Of a DNA stretch of 64,000 nt, positions 33,566-44,237 are shown piece after piece. The translations under genes and the position numbers were made by a program. The DNA comes from Prorocentrum cordatum (lineage: Eukaryota; Sar; Dinophyceae; Prorocentrales; Prorocentraceae), in assembly GCA_963575745.1 (NCBI GenBank), contig CAUYUJ010020536.1, forward strand, positions 1-64,000, given 5' to 3'. The stretch's first letter is position 1. Each line of letters starts with the position of its first letter. The notes beneath the pieces are model-generated. The model worked only from the letters and a program-made list of their open reading frames with translations. It was not told where the DNA came from and ran no database searches.

Positions 33566-35905
33566 TCACTTCCTCTTGTAATAAGTGCGCGTCCAATCTT
33601 TCACGCGCATGCGCCCCGCGATAGAAATAGCATCGCAGGTGCTCCTGCGTATGACGTCCACCCAAGGCTCCAGGCCATCGTTGTTGGCATCGCCATGTCT
33701 GCTGCGTGGACCAAGGTCGCGCTGTTTGTCGGCGTCGGCGGCTATAATGACGGCATGGAATGTTGCGTTGCCGTTTTCCTGCCGGGATCGTCTTCTCGGC
33801 ACGCCCACGATCAGCCGAATCATCTTCCGTTGTGTCCTCCGCAGCGCGAGGAGCACGTCCTTGGTGAGAGTCCACGAAAACCACCCGTACATAACGCAAG
33901 GTGTGATTGTGCCGTTGAAAAGTCGTAGTCTGCTGCGAAGTGAAAACCGTTTGTTCGTGAGTTCGCTCCGTAACTGGTTGAACCTAGCCCATCCTGCGGC
34001 GATCCAGCTTGATAGTTCGTGCTCGTGGAAGTTGTGGAACGACACTTTTATGCCTAGGTATGTCGCGCTCTGGTCGCGGTGCAAGATGTCGAAGCGCGCG
34101 TCGTCCAACATGATGTGCGATATTGTTCTTCCCATCCTCAGGCTGACGTTTGTAAGGATATTGGTCTTGTCGGGGCGGAGTGACAATCCGCAGCGCGATG
34201 CCTGGCTTTTGAGGTCTCGTAGCATACAGGTAAGCTGTCGTAGGTTTTTGGCGTACAAGAAGACGTCGCCCGCGAAGCGTAGTTTGGTGATGTTCGCACC
34301 ACTCGCGTAGCCGCGTTTGAAGCCAAACCTCTTTCGATGCCAAATTGCCCTGGGTTGCCGGACAATGTTTTCCAGCAGCGCGTTGAACAAGAATGAGCTG
34401 AGCGGATCTCCCTGTTTCACTCCACGCTGCATGTCGAAATGTCGGCTGTTAGTGTTTGCCCTGGCCGTGGCTGTCTGGTTTCAGTACATCTGCTGTAAGA
34501 ATGTGATATATGCATCAGGGATGTGCTGTTGTCGCAAAGCTTCCCAAAGTTTGGCATGGCTCACGCAGTCGAAAGGGTCTTTTACAATCGATTGCGGCTG
34601 CCTAGAGAGGCAGCTGCCAACGATCTGACTGCTCGCACAGCATTGTCGTGGTGAAAAGGTGGTCTTCGCTGCGGTAGCCACGTCTGAAGCCAGCTTGGTC
34701 GGGGCTTTGTTGCGCGTCGAACGCGAACTCAAGCCAGTTGCATATGAGCCGAGACAGGAGCTTGTACAAAAGCGGGACGATTGCGATTGGCATGTAGTTT
34801 TGTGGTTGCTTGGGGTTGCCAGACTTATATATAACTGTGATCGTCTTGCGTTTCCATTGGTCGGGTGGTGGGCGACTTGGAGTGATGATGTCGTTGTAGA
34901 GCTGCAGCAAGCAATGCTCAGTGGTGGCGCCACCTGCTTTGAGCAACTTTGCTGTGAGGCCATCAGTGTCGCTACACTTGCCATTCGTCAACTGTTTTAT
35001 GGCCCTCCGTAGTTCTTCCATCGTGAATGATGGGATGTTGGGTTCAGCTGACGTTGCGGCGGCGCTGTTTTCCTGGCCGTCGTTCTCTCTTATTTCTGGT
35101 AAGGAGTTGCTCGTAGAAGGTCGCGAAGACGTCGGCGATACGTGTCCTGTTTGTCTCCTCGTCGCCTGTTGGGGTAGTCATTGATGGAATCATGTGTTTT
35201 CGCGTAGCAGACCTCACACCGGCGATGTTCTTGAGGCCTTTGAATTGACAGATAACGGCATCTAATGTTGCATTTTCGCGGGCCCACTTGATGGTTCGAA
35301 GTTGTCTCAGAATAAGCTTGCTAAACTTGGTCCGTTTGGTTGTCGTTGCGCGGTGTGTTACGTCGTTGGACGATTAGCTCGCGAGACTTCTGGCCTGCTG
35401 CGAGGTCCTCCCCATGTGTTGGGCGTTGTGCAACACCGACCGCACGTTCGCGATGTCCTTCGTGCGCTCGGACAAGGGCGTCGCTGATGCGCGCGCACCT
35501 GTCATTTGCATCAACTGTACAGTCGTAGTCGCTGAGTCGGCGCTGCAAGCACTGCTGAAAAAGTGGGCCGGCGGCAGGCGGGAATAAAGATTGATGGGGT
35601 GTTCGACGTTTGCGTTTGCTCCTTCTGTGGGTCTTTGCGCCGGGGAAAACATATTTCACGCAAACTGCTTGGTGGTCGGAGCCGAGGTCCAGAGTAATAG
35701 TGGCAAGTGCGTCGAGCACCTGCTTGCGGCGGTTTTGTCTCTGAGTATGTAGTGAATTTGCGACTGGGTTGGATGCTCGCCACTGCGGGTGTAAGAATGT
35801 TGCGGTGGTGCTTGTAGAACATAGTGTTCGTGATAAGCATGTTGTGCGTGTCCTGGCCCATGCCCGCAACCACGTCCTGCGCGCGTTGCAGCCCCCCAGT
35901 CCATG
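33566..35905 (-). pseudogene. LINE-B: endonuclease/reverse transcriptase pseudogene
   Basis: Minus strand, 5' to 3': an endonuclease C-terminal half in three frames (TNTMFYKHHRNILT; QIHYILRDK; LDLGSDHQAVCVKYVFP, with SDH intact); then the reverse-transcriptase entry in ELRRAIKQLTNGKCSDTDGL, VIYKSGNPKQPQNY and QAGFRRGYRSEDHL; a frameshift near 34610; DPFDCVSHAKLWEALR; another break near 34480; and MQRGVKQGDPLSSFLFNAL (motif B). Motif C reads LRFAGDVFLYA at about 34264-34280, where the usual FADD has become FAGD, losing one catalytic Asp. The C-terminus reads RTQRKMIRLIVGVPRRR. The element is 5'-truncated at about 35905, where a Pro-rich minisatellite begins. It is certainly inactive. Confidence 0.85.
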
Positions 35906-36640
35906 CGGCGGTGTTGGCTTGAGGTCGATGGGCGGAGGCGGGGGCATGGTGATGGATGATGTAGGTCGGAAGTCGGTAGGTTGAGTCGGTGAATTATGAA
36001 AGTCGATGGGATGGGAGGGCGGTGGGGAATCAAGCGTCGGAGGCCGGAGGTCGATTGGTGGGGGTAGGCATGAGAAGTCGGCTGTTAGAGGCCGGGGGTT
36101 TGATAATTGAGGTGGTGGTGGCTGGATGTCGAAGGGTGGAGGTGGGAGTTGGACGTCAGATGCTGTAGATTGGGGGTCGGTGCGTTGCGAAGGCGAAGCT
36201 TGAAGGTCGATGGGCGCGGAGAGTGGTGGGAAGTCGAATGCTGGAGGCTGGAGGTCGGAGCATTGAGTTGGCGGGTGTGGAGGGTCGATACATCGAGGTG
36301 GCAATGGGAAGTCGGGCGTTGGAAGCTGGAGCCCGGAATGCCGGGCTGGCAGCAGCTCGAGATCGGGGGGTGGAGCTGTGAGTAAAAAGACGCACGTGGG
36401 AGGTTGATGGTCGGTATGCTGAGCTGGTGGATGTTGGAGGTCGATGGGCGGGGGTGGTGGCAGGAGGTCGGAGCGCTGAGCTGGCGGAGGTTGGAATCGA
36501 GAGTGGGAGCTGGATTCGGGGACAAGGTTGAAAGCAGGAGCCGGGGTGTTGGAAATCTTCTTGTCGTCGGAGTCGAGAAACGTTCTCGGGCGACAAATCT
36601 CCTGGGAATGGGGTAAGACGCGTCGTAGGCCTAAAATGGC
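35906..36640 (-). repeat. Pro-rich degenerate minisatellite, about 78-bp units
   Basis: On minus it reads as repeated PPPIDLQPPPAQ...TDLQPP-like blocks of about 26 residues over 240 residues. The DNA landmarks on plus are GGAGGTCGATGGGCGG and GAGGTCGGAGC. It is built like the shorter minisatellite at 32940-33245. It could encode a low-complexity protein segment, but no bounded gene is visible. Confidence 0.5.
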
Positions 36641-36693
36641 ATCTCCAGAAACATTCACATTTTTGCCCCTTCCGCTTCCTGCTGATTGGGTTG

Positions 36694-37065
36694 TCAACAT
36701 GATTTACGGGCCCAGGGTACGAGGTGAGAGCGGGGGGGAAGGTCCTTTTCACTCATGGGCAGAAGGCCAGCCGCTCCGAGGTCGGCGAACCCAATGGCCT
36801 TCAGCCTCTGTAGCTGGAGGCTCTGGCCTTCAGGTGCTTCTGATGCCTGAAAATATTCGATGTCGTGAAAAGCTTTCCCGTCCACGGGATGCCTTCCCTC
36901 GAGCAGCCTCTTTCGGGCCATGTACCTGGAGCCACTCTCTGGTGGTCCTTTGCGTTCCTCCAGAAGGCCTCTGAAAACAAAAGTGGCATGATTGCCGCAC
37001 CTCGCACAGACAACCAACAGGCCGTCATCACAGGTGCCAGCAGAAAGGGCGTGGGAGGGGTGCAC
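36694..37065 (-). pseudogene. Small Cys/His-motif fragment, LINE-associated
   Basis: A 123-residue open frame with HPSHALSAG, then VVCARCG, then RKRLLEGRHPVDG. The H...C-x2-C-G...R-x5-G-x-HP layout is one I associate with short zinc-ribbon-like modules in dinoflagellate retroelement proteins; this is from memory and not checked. It lies between the LINE N-terminal-like domain and LINE-B in the same orientation. Function unknown; possibly nucleic-acid binding. Confidence 0.4.
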
Positions 37066-37219
37066 CTGTCTTGGGCGACCTCGAAACTCGCCTCAAAAAA
37101 GGGCGGTACGGTTCCTTACATCGCCTCGAGACCGCGTCATGAGAGGGACTGAAAGTGAAGCACGCCGCACAACGCCACGCAACATGCTCAGCTCTCTGCC
37201 AGTCGTGCACTAGCAGGAG

Positions 37220-37927
37220 CTATGTCTTATACTGATCGGACTTACATAATCTTTCAGACCTGGGATGCCTGTGCCAGGGGGCGCAGGTCCGAAGTGGGAG
37301 TCGGAGCCGGCGAAATAATAATAATATGAGGTCGGAGTGGGGAGCAGCAGTCGTCTGAGTAGTTCCCTGTCCGGAAGGTGGGGTCCGCGTCGCCGGCGCA
37401 GTCGATGCGTCCGCAGGCGGTAAAACGCAAGCGTGTTCAGCCAGAGCCTCCATGCCGGAGCCGCGGTGGCAATAATCGATACTGGTAGACACAAAACTGT
37501 CGGTGGCATTCGGTCCAACCGTGCATGTAGAGACTGAGGTCGTCACCTGTATCCTGGCGGTGGTACCATTGCCCACTTCCGTAGTCGGATGCGAAGATGA
37601 AGAGGTGGGATCAGGAGCCAGCGATGGGTAAGGAAGACTATCTATACGTGTAGCTGTAGGAGTGGACTTATCGGTAGCTTCGCCCCTGGCGTCCACCCTC
37701 GCAACTGGGTGCATACATTCCGCGGCGGTGGACATGTCGGTGGCTTCGCCCCTGAATTCCACGTCGCAGAATCCAAAATAGTTTCCATTCGTTTCCAGTG
37801 TAGATTGTTGTTCCTCGGCTCTGGCACTGGTGTCCGGTACTATCACGCAAGAACCTGCACCCAGTGCCCGCCACGTGCCCCCCTCGGCGTTGCCCTTGGA
37901 TTTGCCCTCCTTTGGCGCACCTTTCAT
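37220..37927 (-). CDS. Hypothetical protein, 235 codons, Thr/Ser-rich
   Basis: Open frame on minus with an internal duplication (GEATDMSTAAECMHP and GEATDKSTPTATR). No domain, signal peptide or membrane segment is obvious; the C-terminal 80 residues are basic and Leu/Arg-rich. It sits inside LINE-rich debris, so it may be non-coding. The first codon used (37925-37927) has no supporting context. Confidence 0.25.
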   Translation of the reverse strand: MKGAPKEGKSKGNAEGGTWRALGAGSCVIVPDTSARAEEQQSTLETNGNYFGFCDVEFRGEATDMSTAAECMHPVARVDARGEATDKSTPTATRIDSLPYPSLAPDPTSSSSHPTTEVGNGTTARIQVTTSVSTCTVGPNATDSFVSTSIDYCHRGSGMEALAEHACVLPPADASTAPATRTPPSGQGTTQTTAAPHSDLILLLFRRLRLPLRTCAPWHRHPRSERLCKSDQYKT

Positions 37928-38008
37928 TCCGAGGCAGGACCAGTATAGACTCGGTCAAGGCGATCAGCTTCTCAGCTTCTCATGCTGTTGGAGCTCTTCC
38001 CAGTTCTG

Positions 38009-38550
38009 TCACACTTCCTCCCACTCGCGGTGAATAGTGACATGGCTTGCCTGTACAGTGAGCGCCAGCTGGCCGCCAACGTGGACCTGATACGGAGCAC
38101 AGTCGTTGACTCTGGGATTGCACTCGTTGTCCATATCATGTGGGAGAAAATACTTAACGCCAAACGCAAAGTTACGGGCTGCTCGTGCACACGGTTCTCT
38201 ATCCTGTGATGCCCAGACTGCGTTGGAACTCCGTTGCAAGCGTTTGCTCCGGAAGAAAGCTACTGCGGTGTCTCGCTTTAGCATATCGCCAAACTCTACG
38301 AATAAGATGTTACGACAATCCCCTGTAGCATACAAGTTCTTGGGGATGGGGATGTTCATGTTGGGATGCTGTTCCCGCTTGAACACGGTCGCGGCGGCCT
38401 TGGACTCGAAATTATCCAGGTTGCCGATGACTGCTGTAACGGAACGCTTGCCGTTGTACCGGTATTCGTCTGCTGTCTTCTGGAAGTACCCTGATCGTGA
38501 AGTATGCTTCCCGTAGTCTTTGAAGTCATGTCTGCTATTGTCGATATGCT
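38009..38550 (-). pseudogene. LINE N-terminal-type domain
   Basis: About 178 residues from a TAG near 38553 to the stop at 38009. It includes GKRSVTAVIGNLDNFESKAA, NILFVEFGDMLKRDTAVAFF, AVWASQDREPCARAARNF and APYQVHVGGQLALTV. The last two blocks line up with the LINE-A N-terminal domain at 17787-18470. There is no ATG in a good context. It is in the same orientation as LINE-B and downstream of the spliced-leader relic, so it may be the displaced 5' part of LINE-B. Confidence 0.55.
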
Positions 38551-39101
38551 ATTGACTATTTTCCACGCTGGCCATCTTCATCTGGACATATTTCATATCG
38601 TTTGAAGTCGTCTTTGAAGAGCGTCAAAGTCTTTCCTCGCATCCCCAGGTTTGTGATTTCAGCGGCGCAGCAGCGTTGTCAAGGTCCTTGCGGGAGACGC
38701 CGCGTCCCTTGATGGCCGCGATGTCTTGCTGGATCGGGTGAAACTGGGTCACAGTCAGGCTCGCGATCGCACTTAATGCAAGTGGTTATTCTGCTGATCT
38801 GGATGCGCCTGCCCCCAAAAAAGGCGTAGGAGTGGGTAGCTGAAGTCGGCCTGCAACACCTGCATGTGAAGCTGTGAAACCTTCAGGGGGGCCTCCTGTG
38901 TCCATTCTGGCTGCGACGTCTAACCCGTCCAATTCACGCAGCGGGCTGTTAATCCTTGTTGTTTTGCCTCTGGCCGCGCTGGAAGCTGAGAACGCGGCGC
39001 CCCGGCACCCCCGCCAAGAATGGTGGCACGAGACAACGGGATATACTGCGGTAGGAGTCGCACGCGCAAGCGGAAACCTGCATGGAAACCTAAAGGAGCA
39101 C

Positions 39102-39130
39102 CTTGAGCCTTGAGCCAAAATGGCTACGGT
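39102..39130 (-). other. Dinoflagellate spliced-leader (DinoSL) relic, full length plus a truncated second copy
   Basis: On the minus strand, 39130 to 39109 reads ACCGTAGCC, ATTTTG, GCTCAAG: all 22 positions of the published DinoSL consensus. It is followed directly by GCTCAAG (39108-39102), the last seven bases of a second, truncated leader. A leader followed by a truncated leader is the known signature of an mRNA that was trans-spliced, reverse-transcribed into the genome and trans-spliced again. An SL RNA gene is unlikely, because the sequence after the leader lacks the GGTA-type donor that follows it in SL RNA genes. The retrocopy would extend leftwards from here. Confidence 0.85.
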
Positions 39131-39693
39131 TGCCTGCGTCGCGTGCGTCACCTTCGACCTGGGGCTGTCCCTGGGGAGGCGCGTTAGGGGTGGGGGGCGC
39201 TGCTCCGCTGCCGGAGCGTCCGCGCCCCCGTCGCCAGCCGCGCGAGGAGGGGCACCCTCGTAGGACCCAGCTGCCGGTGAGATTGGGCTGCCGTCGCGGG
39301 AACCTGCTGGTGGACTGCCGGCGGCCCCCCTAGCTGGCGGGGCTGGGGCGGCGCCGGGGGTCGGGGCCAGCTTCACGACTGCCAGCTTGCTGATAGCTAC
39401 CGCAGGGAGATCGGGGGCGGTGGGAGCCTCGGGAGCTTTGGCGGAGAAGCTGTCGGAAGCAGCATCGCTGGAGACCGCCAGAGCGGCACTGTCGTCTGCA
39501 CGGAGGCTCCTCGATGCACTGGCCCTGCGGGGAGAGGGCTCAGAGGCTGAAGACGCTCTTTTTCTTCATCGGGCCAGGCACGTGCGACGTAAAAACTCCA
39601 GAGGCGAAAACCGCCCCCTTTCGACTGGAAGGGGTCGGTTTCACTGGCGGCCTGAAACGCGACGAGAGCACCAGAGGAAAACACGTTCAATGA

Positions 39694-40253
39694 ACATTCA
39701 GGGCTCTGGCGCTGCTCAGCGAGACGTCGGATCCGAAGCTGCAGCCCAACGTCATCAGCTACACCGCTGGGACCAGCGCGTGCGAGAAGAGGGGACAGCT
39801 GCAACAGGCATTGGCGATGCTCGGCGAGAGGCGGGGTGCGAAGCTGGGACCCGACGCAATCGGCCACAGCGCTAAGATCTGCGCATGCGAGAGGGGCGCT
39901 CAGTGGCAGCGGGCTCAGGCGCAGCTCAGCGAGATGAGGGAATCGAAGCTGCAGCCCAACGCCATCAGCGACAATGCTGGGATCAGCGCGGGCGAGAAGA
40001 GGGGAAAGTGGCAACAGGCACTCGCGCTGCTCAGCGCGATGCGGGACGCGAAGCTGGGACCCGACGTCGTGGGCTACAGGGCTGGGATTGGCGCGTGCAC
40101 AAAGCGGAAGCAGTGGCAGCGGGCCCTATCGGCGATCATCTGCAGGCAGATGCAGAAAATGGAGCCCAACGTCATCAACTACAGTGCTGGGATTGGCGCG
40201 TGCACGAAAAGGGACCAGTGGCAGCGAGCCCTATCGCTGCTCATCTGGCTGGT
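39694..40253 (+). CDS. Pentatricopeptide-repeat (PPR) protein fragment, about 5.5 repeats
   Basis: From a stop at 39691 the frame reads RALALLSETSDPKLQPNV and continues through about five 35-residue PPR units (VISYTAGTSACEKRGQLQQ, AISDNAGISAGEKRGKWQQ, VINYSAGIGACTKRDQWQR). PPR proteins bind RNA, usually in organelles, one base per repeat. The start is missing: the frame opens just after CATTCAG, which could be a 3' splice acceptor. At 40285 it enters a GC-rich repeat shared with the other PPR locus, where PPR homology stops; the nominal frame continues to 40959 through repeats. This is a partial gene or retrocopy. Confidence 0.7.
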
Positions 40254-40284
40254 CGTGTGCTTCAGCTCCTGGGCCGGCGCTCGC

Positions 40285-40622
40285 ACGGCAGGCGGGCAGG
40301 GCCGGCGGGCGCTGCGGCCGCGGGCCGCCGGGCCGGGGCAGCTCCCGCGGGCGCCTTGCCCGGGCGCGGTGGGGAGCCGGCCGGGCCAGGGCCTTGCGAG
40401 CTTCCGCTTCCGCGGCTTCCGGACGCCCCGGGAAGCCCCCGGAGGCCGAGGCGCAGGGCCGGGGCGGCGGGCGGCGGCGGCTGGCGGCGCGAAGACCGCG
40501 GGGCGGCCGGCGGGCACGTCGGGCGGCAAAAGGCGACCGCAGGCGCCGGCGGCCCAGCCAGGGGGCAAGCTGGAGAGAGCCAGGCGCAGCGCCTTCTTTC
40601 GCTGCGGACTCGGCCAGGGACT
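40285..40622 (+). repeat. GC-rich element, copy 1 (inverted partner at 48297-48633)
   Basis: Starts ACGGCAGGCGGGCAGGGCCG and ends GCTGCGGACTCGGCCAGGG. The copy at 48297-48633 has the same ends, is nearly the same length (338 and 337 bp) and lies on the other strand. Both copies directly follow a PPR array. The reading frame through the element differs between the two loci, so it is unlikely to be conserved protein. Confidence 0.85.
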
Positions 40623-40793
40623 CACCAGTGCCAGGGTTTTCATAGGAGGCGGGCAATACCCCCACTTTGTGGGGGGGCCGGTTCAAGCTCTACCAAATTT
40701 CCAAACGACTCTTCGCCACCACCCACACCCAGCTTCCCGCCCTATGACGTTCGGACACTTCACTTCGTGGCATGCGGACGACCGTGGCTACTA
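40621..40793 (+). repeat. 173-bp element, copy 1 (inverted partner at 44690-44862)
   Basis: Starts CTCACCAGTGCCAGGGTTTTC, has TACCCCCACTTTGTGGGGG and CCCTATGACGTTCGGACACT, and ends ACCGTGGCTACTA. The inverted copy at 44690-44862 has the same length and about 90% identity by eye. Confidence 0.9.
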
Positions 40794-40819
40794 TTCAGGG
40801 CCCCGCGGCCGACGACGAC

Positions 40820-41359
40820 GGCGTGCGCGCGCGAAGAAAAAACGAATGTGTCCCGCATGGTATTATTTGACAGGGATGATGGCCCTGGCAGGTGCGCAAC
40901 CGTTGTTGCAGAAGTTCGAAAAAGTTGCTCGCAAAAGCCCGTTTGACAGAAATGATTAAAAAGTGTTGGGTTTCCTACGAATCCGCAAGAGCGCGCGGGA
41001 TGAAATTTTGACAATTTTGTTTTGAAAAACCATTGGTTTTTTGATGTTTTTATGTTAAAATCGCTACGAAAACTAAGGTTTTGGAAGGATTTCGTCTTGC
41101 GCGCGCGAATGTCCACTTTACCTTATTTTTTGCAAGGGATTCTTGAAGTTTGGTCATGTTAGAACAAGAAATGTCCACTTTGCCTTATTTTTTGCAAGGG
41201 AAAACCGATCGTAACAACACAACCGGATCTGGACCAACCCGTTTTGCCTGAGACTTCCTCACGAAAATTATGAAAATGTGGCTGCGGCCTAGGCGCGGCG
41301 GGGGGGGCGTGCACCAGGGGCCCCAACAATAATTATTCTTTAGAAGTAATATGTTCAAC
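40820..41359 (+). mobile_element. 540-bp AT-rich element, copy 1, with poly(A) tail
   Basis: Starts GGCGTGCGCGCGCGAAG and ends AAGTAATATGTTCAAC, directly followed by about 116 A. The inverted copy at 43545-44084 has the same length and ends in the same GTTCAAC, followed on its own strand by AAC repeats. Shared internal landmarks are TTTGACAGGGATGATGGCCC, AACCATTGGTTTTTTGATG and TGTCCACTTTACCTTATTTT. Two copies that share one end and carry different A-rich tails look like retroposed sequences (SINE-like or 3'-UTR-derived). No protein is encoded. Confidence 0.75.
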
Positions 41360-41384
41360 AAAAAAAAAAAGAAAAAAAAAAAAG

Positions 41385-41475
<91 letters not shown>
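41360..41475 (+). repeat. Poly(A) tract, about 116 nt
   Basis: A-run with two early G interruptions, at the 3' end of the AT-rich element. It is probably a retroposition tail. Confidence 0.95.
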
Positions 41476-41476
<1 letters not shown>

Positions 41477-42720
41477 GCTGTCGGCTGGGCGCGCTGTGAT
41501 CGGGCTCCTCCGCGCCGCGCGGCGCTCTCCTGGGGGGGGCGGGGTGGGTCTGGCGGAGCGCGTCGCGCTGCGCCCGCGCTGCGTGCACGCCAAGAGGGCC
41601 GTACTGAGGGGGCCCAGTCGGGCAGGTGAGTGGAGCGGCTAGTGAGCAAGCGAAACTCGGCGCGGGGGTGCCGACCTGGAGAGCCGGACGCATCCTTCAT
41701 TCTCGCTGTGCTCCTTCGTTGGGGTGGCCCAGCACTGGCTGCATAGGTCTTGGGTCTCTGCGACGGGGCAATGTTTGGCTGGCTCACAGAAAGTCCCTGC
41801 GGCGAGCAGGTCCGACTCTCCTCGGCGGCCGCGCCCCCGGAGCAGCGGGCGCCTGGTGGGCCTCTGCGCCCCAGTGGCGGCGCCAGGCAACCCGCGGCGC
41901 CGCGGCAGGCCGCCGGTGGGATGCCCGGCGGCTCCGCCGGCCCCGGCCGGACCGGCTGGACGGGGGCCTGGCCGGCAGGCCTGCAGCCCCGCTCGCGGGC
42001 GCGCCTGGAGAGCCTCGCTGCCGAGGAGGCGCGGTCCCACGGCGTTTCCAGGACACAGCGCTGCGCTGACCGCGATGGCTTGTGCTTCCTGGCGGAGGCG
42101 AGGGGCGAGACGACGATGTTCCGACCGAAGCACGCGGCAGCGTTGGAGGGCCAGCAGCACAGCCCGGCCATGCGGCAGGTAGCGCCGGCGGCGGCGCGCC
42201 GTCGGCCTCCCTGGCGGCTGCGCCTGGCAAGGGCGCCCGGGGCCTCAGGCAGGCGGCAGCTGCCTCCCAGAACCTCCGCTGCGCAACGCCGGGGCGCTCG
42301 CCCAGCCCCCCGCCGCTGCCCGACGGCCTCGCCCGCCCGCCGCCTGAGGGCCCGCGGGCACGCGGACGCAGCCGGGGCCCAGAGCCCCCCGCCCCGCGCA
42401 GGCGCAGGTGGCGCGCGTCGCACAGCGCCGCCTGAATGCGTAGGGCCTGCCTGGCGGCGCGCGCCAGAACTGTTGCAACTGCATTGCGGCGCCCTTCCTC
42501 GGCCCAAAGAAGATCCAGCGAAAGCCCAAGGGGGGGCGCTCCCGCACAATGGGCCGTTGTCACCGGCGCGCTGAGCCCAAATGTGGCGCAACGGGCTATT
42601 GCGAGAGCCAACGCACAGGTGTCCGACGATGCGCGCGGCAACTAGCCGCTTGCCATTATAAGTGGATCTGGGGGGCCCTGGGCGGCCCTGTCTCCGTAGA
42701 CCCGCTTCAGGGGAAGGGGG
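41476..42720. other. 1.2 kb GC-rich, no supported gene
   Basis: Long open frames on both strands (the longest, on minus, includes a poly-Phe stretch from the poly(A) tract) are Arg/Ala/Pro-rich and contain no recognisable domain. A G-run lies at 42718-42732. The following 42733-43250 is similar, with a GCC-rich tract at about 43000-43035. Confidence 0.4.
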
Positions 42721-43000
42721 GGGGGGGGGGGGGCGCATGTGGTTCACAGCTGTCTGGGTCGCCAGCGCGCCGGATGCCCCTCCCACGCTCCTCCGCAAAC
42801 TCCCCCCAAGAGGTCGTCCGGGGCTGGGCCGAGGTCCCGTACCTTTTTTGCGCGCGCTGCCTCCCTGGGCATGGGCACCTAGCGCTTCTGAGCTGTCCCG
42901 GCGGCAGCCGGCAGCCTATAAGTGTTTCGCGCGGGCTTCCGCCGAGCCGAGGCCGCCGCGCGGGGCCCTGCCGTGGCCCGCCGCCCGCCGCCGTCTGCCT

Positions 43001-43036
<36 letters not shown>

Positions 43037-43252
43037 CCGCCCCCTCCTGCCGGCGAGCGGCCAAGCTCGGCCCCGCCGCGGCGCCCACTGGCTCTGCCAG
43101 CCGCCGCGCCGCCCGCCACTGGCCTCGGCTGGCCCCTGGCTGGCCCCAGCCAGACGCAGCCCGCCGCCTCCGCCGCCGCCCCCCCGCCGCGCCTCGTCTC
43201 GCTCCTGGCGCGCCTGCGCTGCGGGCTGGCCGCCCGCAGGTCGTAGTCGCCA

Positions 43253-43266
43253 GGTTGTTGTTGTTG

Positions 43267-43298
<32 letters not shown>

Positions 43299-43544
43299 GG
43301 TGGTGGTGGTGGTGGTGGTGTTGGTGTTGGTGTTGTTGTTGTTGTTGGTGGTGGTAGTGGTGTTGTTGTTGTTGTTGCTGTTGTTGTTGTTGCTATTGTT
43401 GTTGTTGCTGATGCTGTTGTTGTTGTTGTTGCTGTTGCTGTTGATGTTGCTGTTGCTGTTGTTGTTGTTGCTGTTGTTGATGCTGCTGTTGTTGTTGTTG
43501 GTGGTGTTGGTGTTGTTGTTGTTGTTGGTGGTGGTGTTGTTGTT
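43253..43544 (-). repeat. (CAA/CAC)n microsatellite tail of AT-rich element copy 2
   Basis: On minus it reads AAC, CAAC and CACC repeats starting immediately after GTTCAAC. This suggests it grew from the A-rich 3' tail of the retroposed element. Confidence 0.85.
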
Positions 43545-44084
43545 GTTGAACATTATTTATTCTAAAGAATAATTATCGTTGGGCCCCCTGGTGCGCGCCC
43601 CCCCTGCGCCGCCTAGGCCGCAGCTACATTTTCATCATTTTCGTGAGGAAGCCTCAGAAAAGAGGGTGTGTACAGGATCCGGTTGTTTTGTTGTAATCCG
43701 CTTTCCCTTGCAAAAAACAATAGAAAATGACATTTCTTGTTCTAATATAATCAAATTTCAAGAATCCCTTGCAAAAAATAAGGTAAAGTGGACATTCGCG
43801 CGCGCAAGACGAAATCCTTCCAAAACCTTAGTGTTCGCAGCGATTTTAACATAAAAACATCAAAAAACCAATGGTTTTTCAACAAAAAATTGTCAAAATC
43901 TCATCCCGCGCGCTCTTGCGGATTCGTAGGAAACCCAACACTTTTTAAACATTTCTGTCAAACGGGCTTTTGCGAGCAACTTTTTCGAACTTCTGCGACA
44001 ACGGTTGCGCACCTGCCAGGGCCATCATCCCTGTCAAATAATACCATGCGGGACACATTCGTTTTTTCTTCGCGCGCGCACGCC
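43545..44084 (-). mobile_element. 540-bp AT-rich element, copy 2
   Basis: Inverted partner of 40820-41359, with scattered substitutions and small indels (for example ATAATAATACC versus TATTATTTG context preserved, and the CATGTTAGAACAAG region diverged). Together with copy 1 it gives a tail-to-tail pair separated by about 2.2 kb. Confidence 0.8.
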
Positions 44085-44237
44085 GAAATCTCCAAAAACC
44101 ATTGGGCTTCTTAAGAATTTTAGCACCGCGCATCATAAAATCACACGAATCGCACCGTAGGTCCTCGAAAAACACCTGCACGACTTTTCCGAATTTCTAC
44201 CCGCGCGCGGGGGCGGGGGGCGTGAGGATCCGGCATC

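Noticed and set aside
39102-39130. SL RNA gene at the DinoSL match
   Set aside because: The leader is followed by a truncated leader rather than the GGTA-type splice donor and conserved intron of SL RNA genes.
41185-42798. 537-codon minus-strand open frame
   Set aside because: It includes a poly-Phe stretch read from the poly(A) tract and otherwise Arg/Ala/Pro-rich sequence with no domain.
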